The notes below the pieces were generated by a model that saw only the letters and a list, made by a program, of their open reading frames with translations, made no database searches and was not told the origin of the DNA. A program made the translations under genes and the position numbers. A stretch of 64,000 nt of DNA from Campylobacter concisus ATCC 51562. GTDB taxonomy: Bacteria; Campylobacterota; Campylobacteria; Campylobacterales; Campylobacteraceae. Where the stretch lies: positions 297,424 to 361,423 of the forward strand of contig NZ_ANNI01000009.1 of the NCBI RefSeq assembly GCF_000466745.1, given 5' to 3'. This document shows positions 47,509 to 57,060 of the stretch, one piece after another. The stretch's first letter is position 1. The number at the start of each line of letters is the position of its first letter.

Positions 47509-48570
47509 TTGAAATACCCGCTTGATTGTAAAGATAATTTTGAAAACTCATTTATATTTTGGCTCACTCGCTACGTCAAATTTAAGCTAAGCTCACTTTC
47601 GAATAAAGAGCTTAGAGATCCAAAAGCGCTTGCAAGTGTGAATTACGCTCTAAGCCGCGAGATAAAAAACATTGATCAGCTTGATGGCTTGGTAAAAAGT
47701 GCGAGAAATGCAGGGCTTACTGGCATAAATACCTACTTTAATCCACTTAAAAAAATATATGAAACGATGAAATTTTACGAGCTTAGTAGCCTAAAGCAGA
47801 TTGATGAAGAGCTGTTAAGCGAAATACTAGCTAGTACAACCGGTGGGCTAAGTGATGCTAGCAAGAAAAATTACCGCATCTCAGTGATAAATTTCTTTGC
47901 GTTTTTAGACAAACAAAACGAAGAGGATGGCAAGGCCCATGTTTTTGATATAAATTTAAAAAACTGGGGCGGAGTGAGTGGCAACAAAGGGCAAAAGCTG
48001 CCTGAGTTTATGGGCGAAGATGAGGTCAAAAAATTTCTTGATGCGATCGAGGAGAGCGACTTTAAGCAAAACTCAAATCGCAATAAGCTCATAATAAAAA
48101 CGATAATTTTTACTGGCATTCGTGTGAGCGAGGCTCTAAATTTAAAGCGAAAGGATATCACTGAAGATGGTGATCTTTTTATTATTAGGATCCGAGGCAA
48201 AGGCAACAAATACCGTATCGTTATGATAAAACGTCACCTCATAGAAGCTCATCTAAACGCGATCGCAATAAATTATATCAACAAAGAAGGCTATCTTTTC
48301 ATCAATAAAAAAGGCACCAGGCTGACGCAGGCTTATGTTAGCCGCATAGTAGAGCAGATCCTTTTTAAAGCTGGTATTAGAAAAGAGAAAAATGGTGCTC
48401 ACATGCTGCGCCACACCTTTGCAACGATGCTTTACAAAAAGCAAAAGGACCTTGTTTTGGTGCAAGAAGCTCTAGGGCATGCAAGCTTAAATACATCAAG
48501 AATTTATACTCACTTTGATAGCGACAAGCTAAAACTTGCTGCAAAAGTGGCTGAGGATCTAGCAAACTAG
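47509..48570 (+). CDS. xerH: XerH-type tyrosine recombinase
   Basis: This recombinase resolves chromosome dimers at difH in epsilonproteobacteria, where one Xer protein works alone. The 353-residue protein has an N-terminal SAM-like core-binding domain and a C-terminal catalytic domain. Arg is in TGIRVSEALNL, Lys in IRGKGNKYRIV, His-X-X-Arg in HMLRHTFATML, and His...Tyr in LGHASLNTSRIYTHF. The start is TTG following TTTAAGG. I could not recognise the difH site in the flanking gaps. Confidence 0.9.
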   Translation: MKYPLDCKDNFENSFIFWLTRYVKFKLSSLSNKELRDPKALASVNYALSREIKNIDQLDGLVKSARNAGLTGINTYFNPLKKIYETMKFYELSSLKQIDEELLSEILASTTGGLSDASKKNYRISVINFFAFLDKQNEEDGKAHVFDINLKNWGGVSGNKGQKLPEFMGEDEVKKFLDAIEESDFKQNSNRNKLIIKTIIFTGIRVSEALNLKRKDITEDGDLFIIRIRGKGNKYRIVMIKRHLIEAHLNAIAINYINKEGYLFINKKGTRLTQAYVSRIVEQILFKAGIRKEKNGAHMLRHTFATMLYKKQKDLVLVQEALGHASLNTSRIYTHFDSDKLKLAAKVAEDLAN

Positions 48571-48740
48571 AGCGCTTAAGGCCAAAGCAAACTAGCAATA
48601 CTAAATTTAACTCATGCAAAATTTAAAACATTAAATTTAACCATGAAACCCTATAAACATGTGAGGAAATTTTAGCTTGCAAGTAGCCCAAAGGTTTGCT
48701 CTGTATCTAAATTTACAATCCGCTAGGCAAAAACTCTTAC

Positions 48741-48786
48741 AAAAAGTGAAATTTGGCAAGCAAATTTTATTCTACTCGCCAAATTT
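48741..48786 (-). terminator. Terminator of the molybdoenzyme operon
   Basis: A perfect 9-bp inverted repeat AAATTTGGC / GCCAAATTT (48749-48757 and 48778-48786) is followed on the minus strand by CACTTTTTG. It begins 9 bp after the stop at 48795. Confidence 0.65.
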
Positions 48787-48794
48787 ATATCGAC

Positions 48795-51785
48795 CTAGCC
48801 GATCTTTCTTATCTTTGCAGGAAGTGCTTGTCTAGCGCAAGTGCCAACCAACCAGTCATTTAAACTAAATTCGCCATTTCTTTTTGGATCAAGAAGTCCA
48901 AGCTTATTATGATTGACCCCTTTTTCTAAATTTGCGATCCCAAAAGCTGGCTTTCCATCGACGATGTGTGTTCTTATACCAAACTCATCATGTCCAAATC
49001 CATGCTCTATACTAATAACTCCGCTAGCAACGCCGTCAGTAACAAACGCCTCGCCAACTTGCGCACCATAAGGAGTAGTCACTTTGACCTTATCGCCTGA
49101 GCGAATGCGCTGCTCGCTAGCCACATCTGTCGATACTCTTATGAAATTCTTAGGATGAACAGATCTTAGCCTTGGACTAACAAATGTGTAGAAGTGTTGG
49201 ATATTTGACTTTCTTGAGCTTACTGTGTATTTCCACTCAGAGCGTGGGAAAAATTTCTCAAGCGGCGTGCCGTCACTTGCTACTGGTAGCATCAGACTTG
49301 GCACTCCCGGCATATATTCGCCTGTTATTGAGTGTCTATGCCCACCGAGTGGCTCATAGTAGATCGAAGCTGGCGTAGGCGCTGGCACTTTTACGGTTGC
49401 TTTATCGCCATTATATGCGCTCTCGTAGCTATCGTATCTGCCGCCTTTTGCTAGTATGTGCGCTACTTTTGGCTTCTCTTCGTCTTTTAGATAAGGATCT
49501 AGTTTTGTCATCACTCTTGATATCTTACTAAGCTTTTTGTCCTCGTCGCTTATATCTTTCACGCCCTCGCCGTCAAAGGCTAAATTTGCTAGTGCAGCCG
49601 CGTAATACTGCTCTTTTACGTCAAGGTCCATGAAATTTCCATCTTTGTCTTTGAAGGCATTTTTGCCAAAGCCTTTTAGTCCAAGCCTCTTTGCTACGGC
49701 TATATAAAATGCCTCAACGTCGATCGCGCCGCCGTTTTTATCCTTTGCCTGCTTTGAGCTAACGGCTGGATAGCGCACGACTGAAGTTTTAGCGATCGTT
49801 CCCCAAAGAGAGTTTGGAAGTGCCCAGTTTTCTAAATTTACCCCATCTGGCACGATGTAGTCAGCATAGGCGTTTGTCTCGTTCATAAAGGCGTCTATGC
49901 CCACAAAAAGTGGTAAATTTTTACTATCTTTTAGCACGTCTAAGACCGCTCTTTCAAGTCCTGCTTGGCCGTAAAGTACGTTTGTCATGTAGTTTATGAA
50001 AACTTTTACTTTGTATGGATAGCCAGCCTTGTGGCTTGTAAGCGTTTCGTTTACAAGTGGCATTGAGATAGGATACCATGGCTGAGTTGATGGATAGCCG
50101 CTGCCGCCAGCTGCCACTTTGCGTTTATACTCAGAGCTTGTTTCGTAGTATTTGCCTGATCTTGATAAATTTAGACCATTTGGCTTATAAGCACCCTCAA
50201 AGCTCTCAAGGTCATATCTGCCTTTTAAAAACTCGTGTGTGCCGGCACTTGCATTGACGTTGCCGCCTTTGTAGCCGTAAGTGCCCATTAGTGTGTTTAG
50301 ACAAAGTATCGCAAAAGTAGTCATACCAGCTTGCGTATGCATCATACCGCCATGCACGTTTGTGCTCACCTGTCTGCCATTTTTGGTGAAATTTTCGCAA
50401 AGCCAGATGATATCTTCAATGCTCACGCCACAAATTTTTGAGTACTCCTCTAAGCTATGCTTATAAGCTGACTCTTTTAAAAGCTGCATTGAGCTTTTTA
50501 CCTCGACTTTTTTGCCGTCTATTAAAATTTTGCCTTTGTAGTAGAGCTTGGCTGGTTCATTTACCTTGTAGCTTTGTATCTTGCCATCTTGCGAGCAGAC
50601 CTGCCACTCGTTATTGATAAGTGCAAATTTGCCGTAGTCTTTGTGACCTTTTTCGGTGATGACTAGATGAGTGGCGTTGCACCAGTGTATCTCGCCTGCT
50701 AGCTTTGCTTGGTCTAAATTTGGCTGGATAAGGTAGTTTATAGCGTATTTTTCATTTTCTATGATCCAGCGTATCATCGCCATAGCTAGAGCTGAGTCGG
50801 TGCCTGGCTTTATCGCTATCCAGCGGCCTTTGTCTGAAGAGGCGTATTTTACAGCGTTTGTAACGCTTGGGTCGACCACTGCGTAGCTAAAGTCATCTCT
50901 AGTGCCTCTTGCGTAAGAGAGCATTTTTGCCTGTTTTTGGAAAGGGTTGCCACCATTTGACGGCGAAGTGCCCCAGTAGATAACAAATTTAGAGTTTTCA
51001 TAGTCTGGTTTTGTGTGTGCAAAGCCCTTTGCGTTGTGCGCGATCTTGCCGCCAACCCTGAAGCCACCACCGCAAATTCCGCCGTGTGAGTAGTGATTGA
51101 TAGTGCCAAATGACTTTTTGACAAAGCGATCAACGATGTCTGAGCGTCCGTCATATAGGTAAAAGCTTAAAAATTGGTTGCGCTTAGTGCCGTACTCTGG
51201 GTTTTCGCTGTCGATTAGCTCGTCGCTATATATCGCTCTTAGCCCGTCCACGTACCCCTCGCCAAAGAGATCTCCGCCCTCTACGACCTCTTCTACTAGC
51301 TGTTCAAAGCTTATGCTCTTCCACTTGCCCTCGCCTCTTTTGCCAACTCTTTTTAGTGGCGTTAGTATCCTTGCAGGTGAGTCTATCATCTCAGGCAATA
51401 TCGCTCCTCTAGCACAAACTGTGGCTCGCTTTTCGTCTTCGCCACTTAGCGTTGTGGCAAGAAGTGCATCACTTATCGATGTGTCAAAATTTGCCCAGTG
51501 TACGTTTGAAAGTGGGTGGTATGGGTTGCCGCTACATCTTAAAACGCGGTCGTTTTTGTCGTCTACGTGAAGCCTTATGCCACACTTCGTCGTACAGCCA
51601 TGGCACATCGAAAAGATAACACTATGTCCATCATTAAGTGAAATTTTGCCGTCCTTTACTCGAAATTCAGGCTCTAGTGAGTTTGCCTGCGGTTTATAGT
51701 CGTCCTTATCTCCATCTGCCAGCATAGCACTCGTGGTTAGTGTTGAGAGCACAGCTGATCTTTTTAAAAATTCTCTTCTTTGCAT
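48795..51785 (-). CDS. ttrA: Tetrathionate/thiosulfate reductase-like molybdopterin oxidoreductase, catalytic subunit
   Basis: This 996-residue periplasmic Mo-bis-MGD enzyme has a Tat signal (QRREFLKRSAVLST) and a [4Fe-4S] motif near residue 60 (CHGCTTKCGIRLH with a later RCSGN cysteine). A probable Mo-ligand Cys lies in YSHGGICGGGFRVG, and the C-terminal MopB_CT barrel includes SGDKVKVTTPYGAQVGEAF. The length and CHGCTTKC motif favour the TtrA branch (~1000 residues) over PhsA/PsrA (~750), but arsenate- or other oxyanion-reductase roles are possible. An iron-sulfur subunit gene precedes it. No membrane quinol subunit gene follows. Confidence 0.75.
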   Translation of the reverse strand: MQRREFLKRSAVLSTLTTSAMLADGDKDDYKPQANSLEPEFRVKDGKISLNDGHSVIFSMCHGCTTKCGIRLHVDDKNDRVLRCSGNPYHPLSNVHWANFDTSISDALLATTLSGEDEKRATVCARGAILPEMIDSPARILTPLKRVGKRGEGKWKSISFEQLVEEVVEGGDLFGEGYVDGLRAIYSDELIDSENPEYGTKRNQFLSFYLYDGRSDIVDRFVKKSFGTINHYSHGGICGGGFRVGGKIAHNAKGFAHTKPDYENSKFVIYWGTSPSNGGNPFQKQAKMLSYARGTRDDFSYAVVDPSVTNAVKYASSDKGRWIAIKPGTDSALAMAMIRWIIENEKYAINYLIQPNLDQAKLAGEIHWCNATHLVITEKGHKDYGKFALINNEWQVCSQDGKIQSYKVNEPAKLYYKGKILIDGKKVEVKSSMQLLKESAYKHSLEEYSKICGVSIEDIIWLCENFTKNGRQVSTNVHGGMMHTQAGMTTFAILCLNTLMGTYGYKGGNVNASAGTHEFLKGRYDLESFEGAYKPNGLNLSRSGKYYETSSEYKRKVAAGGSGYPSTQPWYPISMPLVNETLTSHKAGYPYKVKVFINYMTNVLYGQAGLERAVLDVLKDSKNLPLFVGIDAFMNETNAYADYIVPDGVNLENWALPNSLWGTIAKTSVVRYPAVSSKQAKDKNGGAIDVEAFYIAVAKRLGLKGFGKNAFKDKDGNFMDLDVKEQYYAAALANLAFDGEGVKDISDEDKKLSKISRVMTKLDPYLKDEEKPKVAHILAKGGRYDSYESAYNGDKATVKVPAPTPASIYYEPLGGHRHSITGEYMPGVPSLMLPVASDGTPLEKFFPRSEWKYTVSSRKSNIQHFYTFVSPRLRSVHPKNFIRVSTDVASEQRIRSGDKVKVTTPYGAQVGEAFVTDGVASGVISIEHGFGHDEFGIRTHIVDGKPAFGIANLEKGVNHNKLGLLDPKRNGEFSLNDWLVGTCARQALPAKIRKIG

Positions 51786-51798
51786 TATTTATTTCCTT

Positions 51799-52536
51799 TT
51801 ACTGTGCTATCTCTTCGCTCCAGCTGATAACCTTTTTATATCCATTATCAAGCTCGAGTTTTTTATTGTTTTTAGCCAAAATTTCGCTAACACCATGGTA
51901 GAACACCTGTGGATTTGTATTTTTAGGGCTATCTATAACCATAGTCTCATGTGTGGCTAGAAATTTTCTAATATTTGAGTTAGGATCATTAAGATCGCCT
52001 ATTATACGGCTACCGCCCACACAGCTCTCTACACATGCTGGCTGAAGCCCTACTCTTAGCCTGTGGTCGCAAAAAGTACATTTATCGGCCTTGTAGGTAT
52101 GCAGGCTAAGATATCTTGCGTGATATGGACAGGCCTCTACGCAAAGCGCACAGCCTATGCACTCTTTTGTATCAATCTTTACTATGCCATTACTTCTTTG
52201 ATGGCTAGCACCAGTTGGACAAACGCTAATACAGGCTGGATTGTTGCAGTGGTTGCAAAGCCTTGGAAGTGACGCAATGACTGCCATTTTACCGCTTTTA
52301 TCTCTTGCCTCGTACTCGGAAACAATAGTTCTAAAAGCGCCTGGCTGAACGTCGTTTTCTAACATACAGCTCATAGCACATGACTGACATCCAACACATC
52401 TTGTTAGATCTATCGCCATGCCGTAGCGAACACCACTACTACTAAAGTCCTTTGGTGCAGCCTTTAGTGCGGTCGTAGCAAAAAATAATCCTGCAGCTGC
52501 AATGAAGCTGCGACGAGAATTTAATGTCTGTTGCAT
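51799..52536 (-). CDS. ttrB: Tetrathionate reductase-like iron-sulfur subunit
   Basis: This 245-residue electron-transfer subunit has a Tat-type leader (NSRRSFIAAAGLFFATTALKA). Four ferredoxin-like Cys groups follow: CVGCQSCAMSC, CNHCNNPACISVCPTG, CIGCALCVEACP and CTFCDHR...CVESC, enough for four [4Fe-4S] clusters. TtrB of Salmonella is almost the same length (~244). The start at 52536 has GGAGAATTTTTT upstream. An in-frame start at 52620 adds a charged leader unlike a Tat signal and was rejected. The gene ends 13 bp before the catalytic subunit. Confidence 0.85.
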   Translation of the reverse strand: MQQTLNSRRSFIAAAGLFFATTALKAAPKDFSSSGVRYGMAIDLTRCVGCQSCAMSCMLENDVQPGAFRTIVSEYEARDKSGKMAVIASLPRLCNHCNNPACISVCPTGASHQRSNGIVKIDTKECIGCALCVEACPYHARYLSLHTYKADKCTFCDHRLRVGLQPACVESCVGGSRIIGDLNDPNSNIRKFLATHETMVIDSPKNTNPQVFYHGVSEILAKNNKKLELDNGYKKVISWSEEIAQ

Positions 52537-52695
52537 AAAAAATTCTCCTTTCTTTTTAGAATTTTTTCTTATTTTAGCATAGTAAATATTTTTTCTAAAG
52601 TTTATTTTATATTTTTGCAAAATGTATTAAATTTTGAGAATTTTTGTAGCACTTAAAAGATAGAATTTGGATAGTAAAATTTAGAAAGAAGTGGG

Positions 52696-52723
52696 AAAAA
52701 GATAGAAAATAATTTTCTATCTT
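52696..52723 (-). terminator. Terminator of the glycerate kinase operon
   Basis: Arms AAGATAGAAAAT and ATTTTCTATCTT are perfectly inverted around a single base (52699-52723) and are followed on the minus strand by a TTTTT run. It lies 8 bp after the glycerate kinase stop. Confidence 0.75.
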
Positions 52724-52730
52724 CTTGAAT

Positions 52731-53864
52731 TTATGCTTTGTAGTTTAGCATATAAAGGCGAATGACTTGCTCTGCTGTCATCTTTAAATTTCTAATCGCG
52801 ACATCTTTTCTCATCGCTTCTTCAAGACTCACTGGCTCATTTAATATACAAAAATAGGCATCAATCCCATTTTTGTGGCAATCTTTGGCACATTTTTGCA
52901 CGCTTCCAGCAAATGCGATCACTGGCTTATGATACTTTTTGGCTAGTTTTGCAACCCCAGTTGGTGTCTTGCCCATTGAGCTTTGAAAGTCCATGCGGCC
53001 TTCACCAGTGATGACTAGATCAGCCTTTTTGATCTCATCTTCAAGTGCAATAGTCTGCGTAATGATCTCAATACCTGGGCGAAGTTTCGCTCCTAAAAAT
53101 GCCACGAATGCAAAGCCAAGTCCGCCAGCGGCACCAGCACCTTTTTGTGTGTGAAATTTACTATTAGTCTTTTCCTTTACAAGAGTTGCAAAGTGTTTTA
53201 GCCCATCATCAAGCTCTTTTACCATACGGCCATTTGCACCCTTTTGAGGGGCATAAACATGGGCTGCTCCATTCATGCCATAAAGCGGATTATCTACATC
53301 GCAGGCGATTAAAAATTCGCACTCCTTTAGCTCTTTTAGTGCCTCTTCATCTGTAAACTCATAAATTTTGGCTAAATTTTCGCCTTTTCCTTCAAGTAAA
53401 GCACCATCTTTATCATAAAATTTAAAGCCAAGTGCGCTAAGCATGCCTGTACCAGCGTCATTTGTCGCACTTCCACCGATGCCAATGATAAATTTTCTAG
53501 CGCCTTTAGCAATGGCATCTTTTATCATCTGACCAAAACCAAATGTACTAGTTTTTAGTGGATTTCTCTCATCTGGATTTATGAGTGTAAGGCCCGAAGC
53601 ACTTGACATTTCAAGTATTGCAAGGTCATCTTTTAGTGCATATCTAGCTAAAATTTCAATTCCAAGTGGATTTTTAACTATCGTATCTATAAATTTCGCA
53701 CCAAGTGCATCAGCCATCGCCTCTACACTACCCTCGCCACCATCTGCGATAGGCTTGACAACGACCTCACAGCCGATCTCTTCTAGTCCTTCTTTTACAG
53801 CAAGGCCCGCCTCAAGCGAGCTAAGCGAGCCTTTTAATGAATCAATCGCAACTAAAATTTTCAT
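52731..53864 (-). CDS. garK: Glycerate kinase
   Basis: This GarK/GlxK-family glycerate kinase has 377 residues. It begins MKILVAIDSLKGSLSSLEAG. It contains PIADGGEGSVEAMADALGA and IGIGGSATNDAGTGMLSALG, then GAGAAGGLGFAFVAFLGA and LVITGEGRMDFQSSMGKTPTG, all diagnostic. GarK-type enzymes give 2-phosphoglycerate, which enolase converts to PEP. It overlaps the GntP permease gene by 4 bases, so uptake and phosphorylation of glycerate are likely coupled. Confidence 0.94.
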   Translation of the reverse strand: MKILVAIDSLKGSLSSLEAGLAVKEGLEEIGCEVVVKPIADGGEGSVEAMADALGAKFIDTIVKNPLGIEILARYALKDDLAILEMSSASGLTLINPDERNPLKTSTFGFGQMIKDAIAKGARKFIIGIGGSATNDAGTGMLSALGFKFYDKDGALLEGKGENLAKIYEFTDEEALKELKECEFLIACDVDNPLYGMNGAAHVYAPQKGANGRMVKELDDGLKHFATLVKEKTNSKFHTQKGAGAAGGLGFAFVAFLGAKLRPGIEIITQTIALEDEIKKADLVITGEGRMDFQSSMGKTPTGVAKLAKKYHKPVIAFAGSVQKCAKDCHKNGIDAYFCILNEPVSLEEAMRKDVAIRNLKMTAEQVIRLYMLNYKA

Positions 53865-55255
53865 AAAAGCACCAAAGATAATATGTAAACGCTAATTATA
53901 CCAACGATACCCATTATAAACGTCATAGCTGTTTGTGTGCGATATCCTTGTTCTGCGCTCATCTTACTAAAATTTGTCACAACCCAGAAGTAGCTGTCAT
54001 TTGCGTGAGATACGCACATCGCACCAGATGCTATTGCCATGACGCAAAGTGCAGCTGAAAGCTCGGTCGTAAAGCCAAGTGTATGCATGAGCGAGTTATC
54101 AGCGCTAAATGCGCCCATGATAGATGCTGTCGTGATGATAGCCACGGTCGAGCTTCCTTGAGCGGTTTTTAGTACGGCTGAGATAATGAATGGGAAGAAA
54201 ATTCCTATTGCTTTTATGGCGGTTGCGTTTTCTTTTATGAAATTTACAAAGCCGGCCTCAGTGATGACATTGCCCAAAACACCGCCAGCTGCAGTGATAA
54301 AGAGTATCGGTCCAGCAATCTTTAAAGACTCGTTCGTAATGTGGTCAAATTCTCTTATTTTTCTGGCTTCGACTAATAAAAATACGCAAAAGATCACGCC
54401 GATTGCAAGAGCAATGATAGGATTTCCTAAAAATAAAAGTATCTTTGGCAAGAGAGCCGTTTTATCAAACATGCCTTGTTTTGCTAAAACATCGACAATA
54501 GAGCCAATCGCCATAAAAATGATAGGCATGATGATAGGAGCAAGGCTCAAAAATCCGCTAGGTAGCGTACCAAATTTCTTTAAAAGCTCTTCGTAGGTAG
54601 CTGTGATAGTAGCGTCAGCATCTTTGTCGCTGATAGTCACGCTTTTGCCAACACTCTTTGAAAAGAAATAAACAGCTATCAACACAGGCACTGAAACGAC
54701 TGTTCCCATGATGATGACAAGGAGTAAATTTCCGCCAAGACCAAGTGTTCCTGCAGCTGCTATTGGACCAGGAGTTGGCGGGATGAAGACGTGAGATGCG
54801 TATAGACCGCCACTTAGAGCGACTGACATCGCGACTGGGCTTGCTGAAATTTTCTTATAAAGCGCTTCGCGAATAGAGTTTAAAACGACAAATCCGCTAT
54901 CACAAAATACCGGAATGCCAACAACCCAGCCCATGATGAGCATAGCAAGCTCTGGACGCTTTTGTCCGACTAGCTTTACGACCATATCAGCTAGCTTTAA
55001 AGCAGCTCCCGTTTTTTCAAGCACAGTGCCGATGATCGTTCCAAAGATAATAACGATACCAATACTCTTAAATGTGCCACTAAATCCAACACCTATCATC
55101 GCTGGGATCTTGGATAGATCGATGCCTGCGACGATTGCAAGAACCAAAGAAATGCTCATAAGTGCCAAGAATGGATGCACTTTTAGCTTAGAGATCATAA
55201 CGATCATAAGTATGATAGCTACAACAAAACAGACAATTAGTGAGATTCCGCTCAT
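53861..55255 (-). CDS. GntP-family sugar-acid permease (probable glycerate uptake)
   Basis: This 464-residue membrane protein has about twelve helices and GntP landmarks: MSKLKVHPFLALMSISL-like (ISKLKVHPFLALM), GIPVFCDSGFVVLNSI, SHVFIPPTPGPIAAAGTLG, KTAQGSSTVAIITTASIM and SHANDSYFWVVTNFSKM. The family imports gluconate and related hydroxy acids by proton symport. The 4-base overlap with glycerate kinase points to glycerate as substrate. It is the first gene of the pair. Confidence 0.9.
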   Translation of the reverse strand: MSGISLIVCFVVAIILMIVMISKLKVHPFLALMSISLVLAIVAGIDLSKIPAMIGVGFSGTFKSIGIVIIFGTIIGTVLEKTGAALKLADMVVKLVGQKRPELAMLIMGWVVGIPVFCDSGFVVLNSIREALYKKISASPVAMSVALSGGLYASHVFIPPTPGPIAAAGTLGLGGNLLLVIIMGTVVSVPVLIAVYFFSKSVGKSVTISDKDADATITATYEELLKKFGTLPSGFLSLAPIIMPIIFMAIGSIVDVLAKQGMFDKTALLPKILLFLGNPIIALAIGVIFCVFLLVEARKIREFDHITNESLKIAGPILFITAAGGVLGNVITEAGFVNFIKENATAIKAIGIFFPFIISAVLKTAQGSSTVAIITTASIMGAFSADNSLMHTLGFTTELSAALCVMAIASGAMCVSHANDSYFWVVTNFSKMSAEQGYRTQTAMTFIMGIVGIISVYILSLVLL

Positions 55256-55421
55256 AAAAACTCCTTTGCTCTGAGATTTTGCTTAAGATTTTAGCAAAAT
55301 TTGCTTGTATTTTTTCTAATATTTTTAAGTTTTTTGATTAATTAAATTTTTTTGACATATTTGAGTAAATTTATGATTATTTGCCTAAATTTAGCCATTT
55401 TATAAGTTTAAAATTTTTAGC

Positions 55422-56390
55422 TTATTTTAAAATAACAAAACCAAGACCAAATTTATCAGTATGCCTATTATAATCAATCAAACTCTCGCCATATCCCGTA
55501 AAATACTGCAAATAGCCATAAACTCCGGTTGAGAAGATAGGAAACATATATGAAATTTCAGCCGCACCTTTGTTTGTTTTATCAAAATGTAAGTTATTTC
55601 TTAGCATCAGGCTAAAAATGTGATCATTAAGGTTGTAGCTAAGCCTTACATCGCCATGCCCGATGTATTTTAATATATCTTTATTATCGCCCTTATTGCC
55701 CACTACCATCCAAGCTCTTGGCGAAATGCTAAGCTTGCCAAAAACAAAATCACTTTGCACATAAGCTCTATTCCAGCTTCTTGAATTGCTACCATCTCGT
55801 CCATTTGACTCATGCAAAAGTCCAAATTTTAGGTTTTTTACACCTATTTGATCCAAATATTTTGGAGAAGCAAAATTTAGAAAAATTTCTGGCTGATAAT
55901 TCGTCTCACGAAATGGCGCTGAAGTTCTTGTTATCTGCCACCAAGATGTCTGCGTGTAGGCTGCTACAAGGCTCTCTCTAAGCCCAAATAGGTCATAAAA
56001 CAACGGCTTTGCAAGGCTTATTTGAAACTTAGTTTCAACGCTTTTTCGCTCATCATCTGGCACATTTTTAGCATAAGTTACTGGCAAAAGGTAGTTAAAT
56101 TTATAAAGCTCGATACCAAGTGCATTTTGTAAATTTTTACCACTTTTATCTTCTCTTAAAAGATCAGATTGCTTTAGCTTCGCCTCTCTTGGTACTGGCT
56201 CGCTTGCTTGCACATTTTGCACAACATTTTGCTCATTCAAAGAGCTTTTGGCTAGCTCTTTATAAATTTGCATCGCAGCCTTTATGTCGCCACTTTGCTC
56301 CAGCTCTTGTGCTCTTTTAAAATCGTCCAGCCCACTTGCCATCAAAAAACTAAGGCTAAGGCTTAAAAACAATAAAATTTTACTCATCAT
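55422..56390 (-). CDS. pldA: Outer-membrane phospholipase A (OMPLA)
   Basis: This calcium-dependent outer-membrane barrel enzyme hydrolyses phospholipids. Its 322 residues comprise signal MMSKILLFLSLSLSFLMAS, an unusual periplasmic extension with a TPR-like helix pair (residues ~20-55, DFKRAQELEQSGDIKAAMQIY), and a beta-barrel. The catalytic block is GLLHESNGRDGSNSRSWNR, where His and Ser of HESNG and a following Asn fit the OMPLA triad. It ends with the aromatic-rich KFGLGFVILK barrel strand. The start overlaps the end of mobA by 11 bases. Confidence 0.9.
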   Translation of the reverse strand: MMSKILLFLSLSLSFLMASGLDDFKRAQELEQSGDIKAAMQIYKELAKSSLNEQNVVQNVQASEPVPREAKLKQSDLLREDKSGKNLQNALGIELYKFNYLLPVTYAKNVPDDERKSVETKFQISLAKPLFYDLFGLRESLVAAYTQTSWWQITRTSAPFRETNYQPEIFLNFASPKYLDQIGVKNLKFGLLHESNGRDGSNSRSWNRAYVQSDFVFGKLSISPRAWMVVGNKGDNKDILKYIGHGDVRLSYNLNDHIFSLMLRNNLHFDKTNKGAAEISYMFPIFSTGVYGYLQYFTGYGESLIDYNRHTDKFGLGFVILK

Positions 56391-56955
56391 CTATCTTCTT
56401 TTCTTGGATTTTCTTTGCCATTTCGTATTCGTCAGGGAAATTAACGTTAAAAAACTGCTCACTATCTTTAAAATTTACTACTTTGCATTTACAGCTTTTT
56501 CTCAAAAGTCCGATTTTATGCTCATTTTTTAAATAAAACTCATGGGCCAAAGTGGCAAGCCCTGGGCTAAAAAAACCACAAAGCGAGTGAATGTGCTCAT
56601 TATCACTAGCCACAACCATATCAAATTCATCTTTAAATTTAGCAAGTTTCTCTAAGCTTTTAAGATCAAAAAATGGCATATCGGCTGGTATCACAAAAAT
56701 GCTATGATCAAAATTTTTAAGAATGGAGTAAAGTGCGAGCATTGGCGAATAGCTATCGCTATTTTCATCTTTTATAAGCTTTAGTGGCGGGCTAAATTTC
56801 TCAAATTTTGAGCTTACATAAACTTCGTCAAAAACTTTGCTAAATTTCGCAACCTCATAATGAGTAAGCGTCTTAAAACCACCAAATGGCAAAAGTGTCT
56901 TATCTTGCCCCATACGCGAGCTTTTGCCACCTGCTAAAATCACGCAAGTTTGCAT
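56380..56955 (-). CDS. mobA: Molybdenum cofactor guanylyltransferase
   Basis: MobA attaches GMP to molybdopterin to form Mo-MGD, needed by enzymes of the DMSO-reductase family such as the one at 48.8 kb. The 191-residue protein has the nucleotide-binding CVILAGGKSSRMGQDKTLLPFGG at residues ~4-26. IFVIPADMPFFDLKSLEKL and VVASDNEHIHSLCGFFSP follow, as in MobA. It is co-encoded with pldA by an 11-base overlap, an odd pairing of a cofactor enzyme and an outer-membrane lipase. Confidence 0.9.
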   Translation of the reverse strand: MQTCVILAGGKSSRMGQDKTLLPFGGFKTLTHYEVAKFSKVFDEVYVSSKFEKFSPPLKLIKDENSDSYSPMLALYSILKNFDHSIFVIPADMPFFDLKSLEKLAKFKDEFDMVVASDNEHIHSLCGFFSPGLATLAHEFYLKNEHKIGLLRKSCKCKVVNFKDSEQFFNVNFPDEYEMAKKIQEKKIDDE

Positions 56956-57060
56956 CTTTTCCCTTAAGAAAGTTATGAGGCTAAATTTAGCTAAAAGCGG
57001 CTTTGATCTACCAAAAATATGCGATAAAAACTTATTTTTGTTTATGCTACTTGTGAAATT

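Noticed and set aside
47433..48794. difH site near xerH
   Set aside because: I looked in both flanking gaps but found no convincing pair of inverted arms around a short spacer. Chance AT-rich matches are common here.
48795..51785. Selenocysteine in the molybdoenzyme because selC is in the window
   Set aside because: The frame has no in-frame TGA, and the likely Mo-ligand position (GGICGGG) is an ordinary cysteine.
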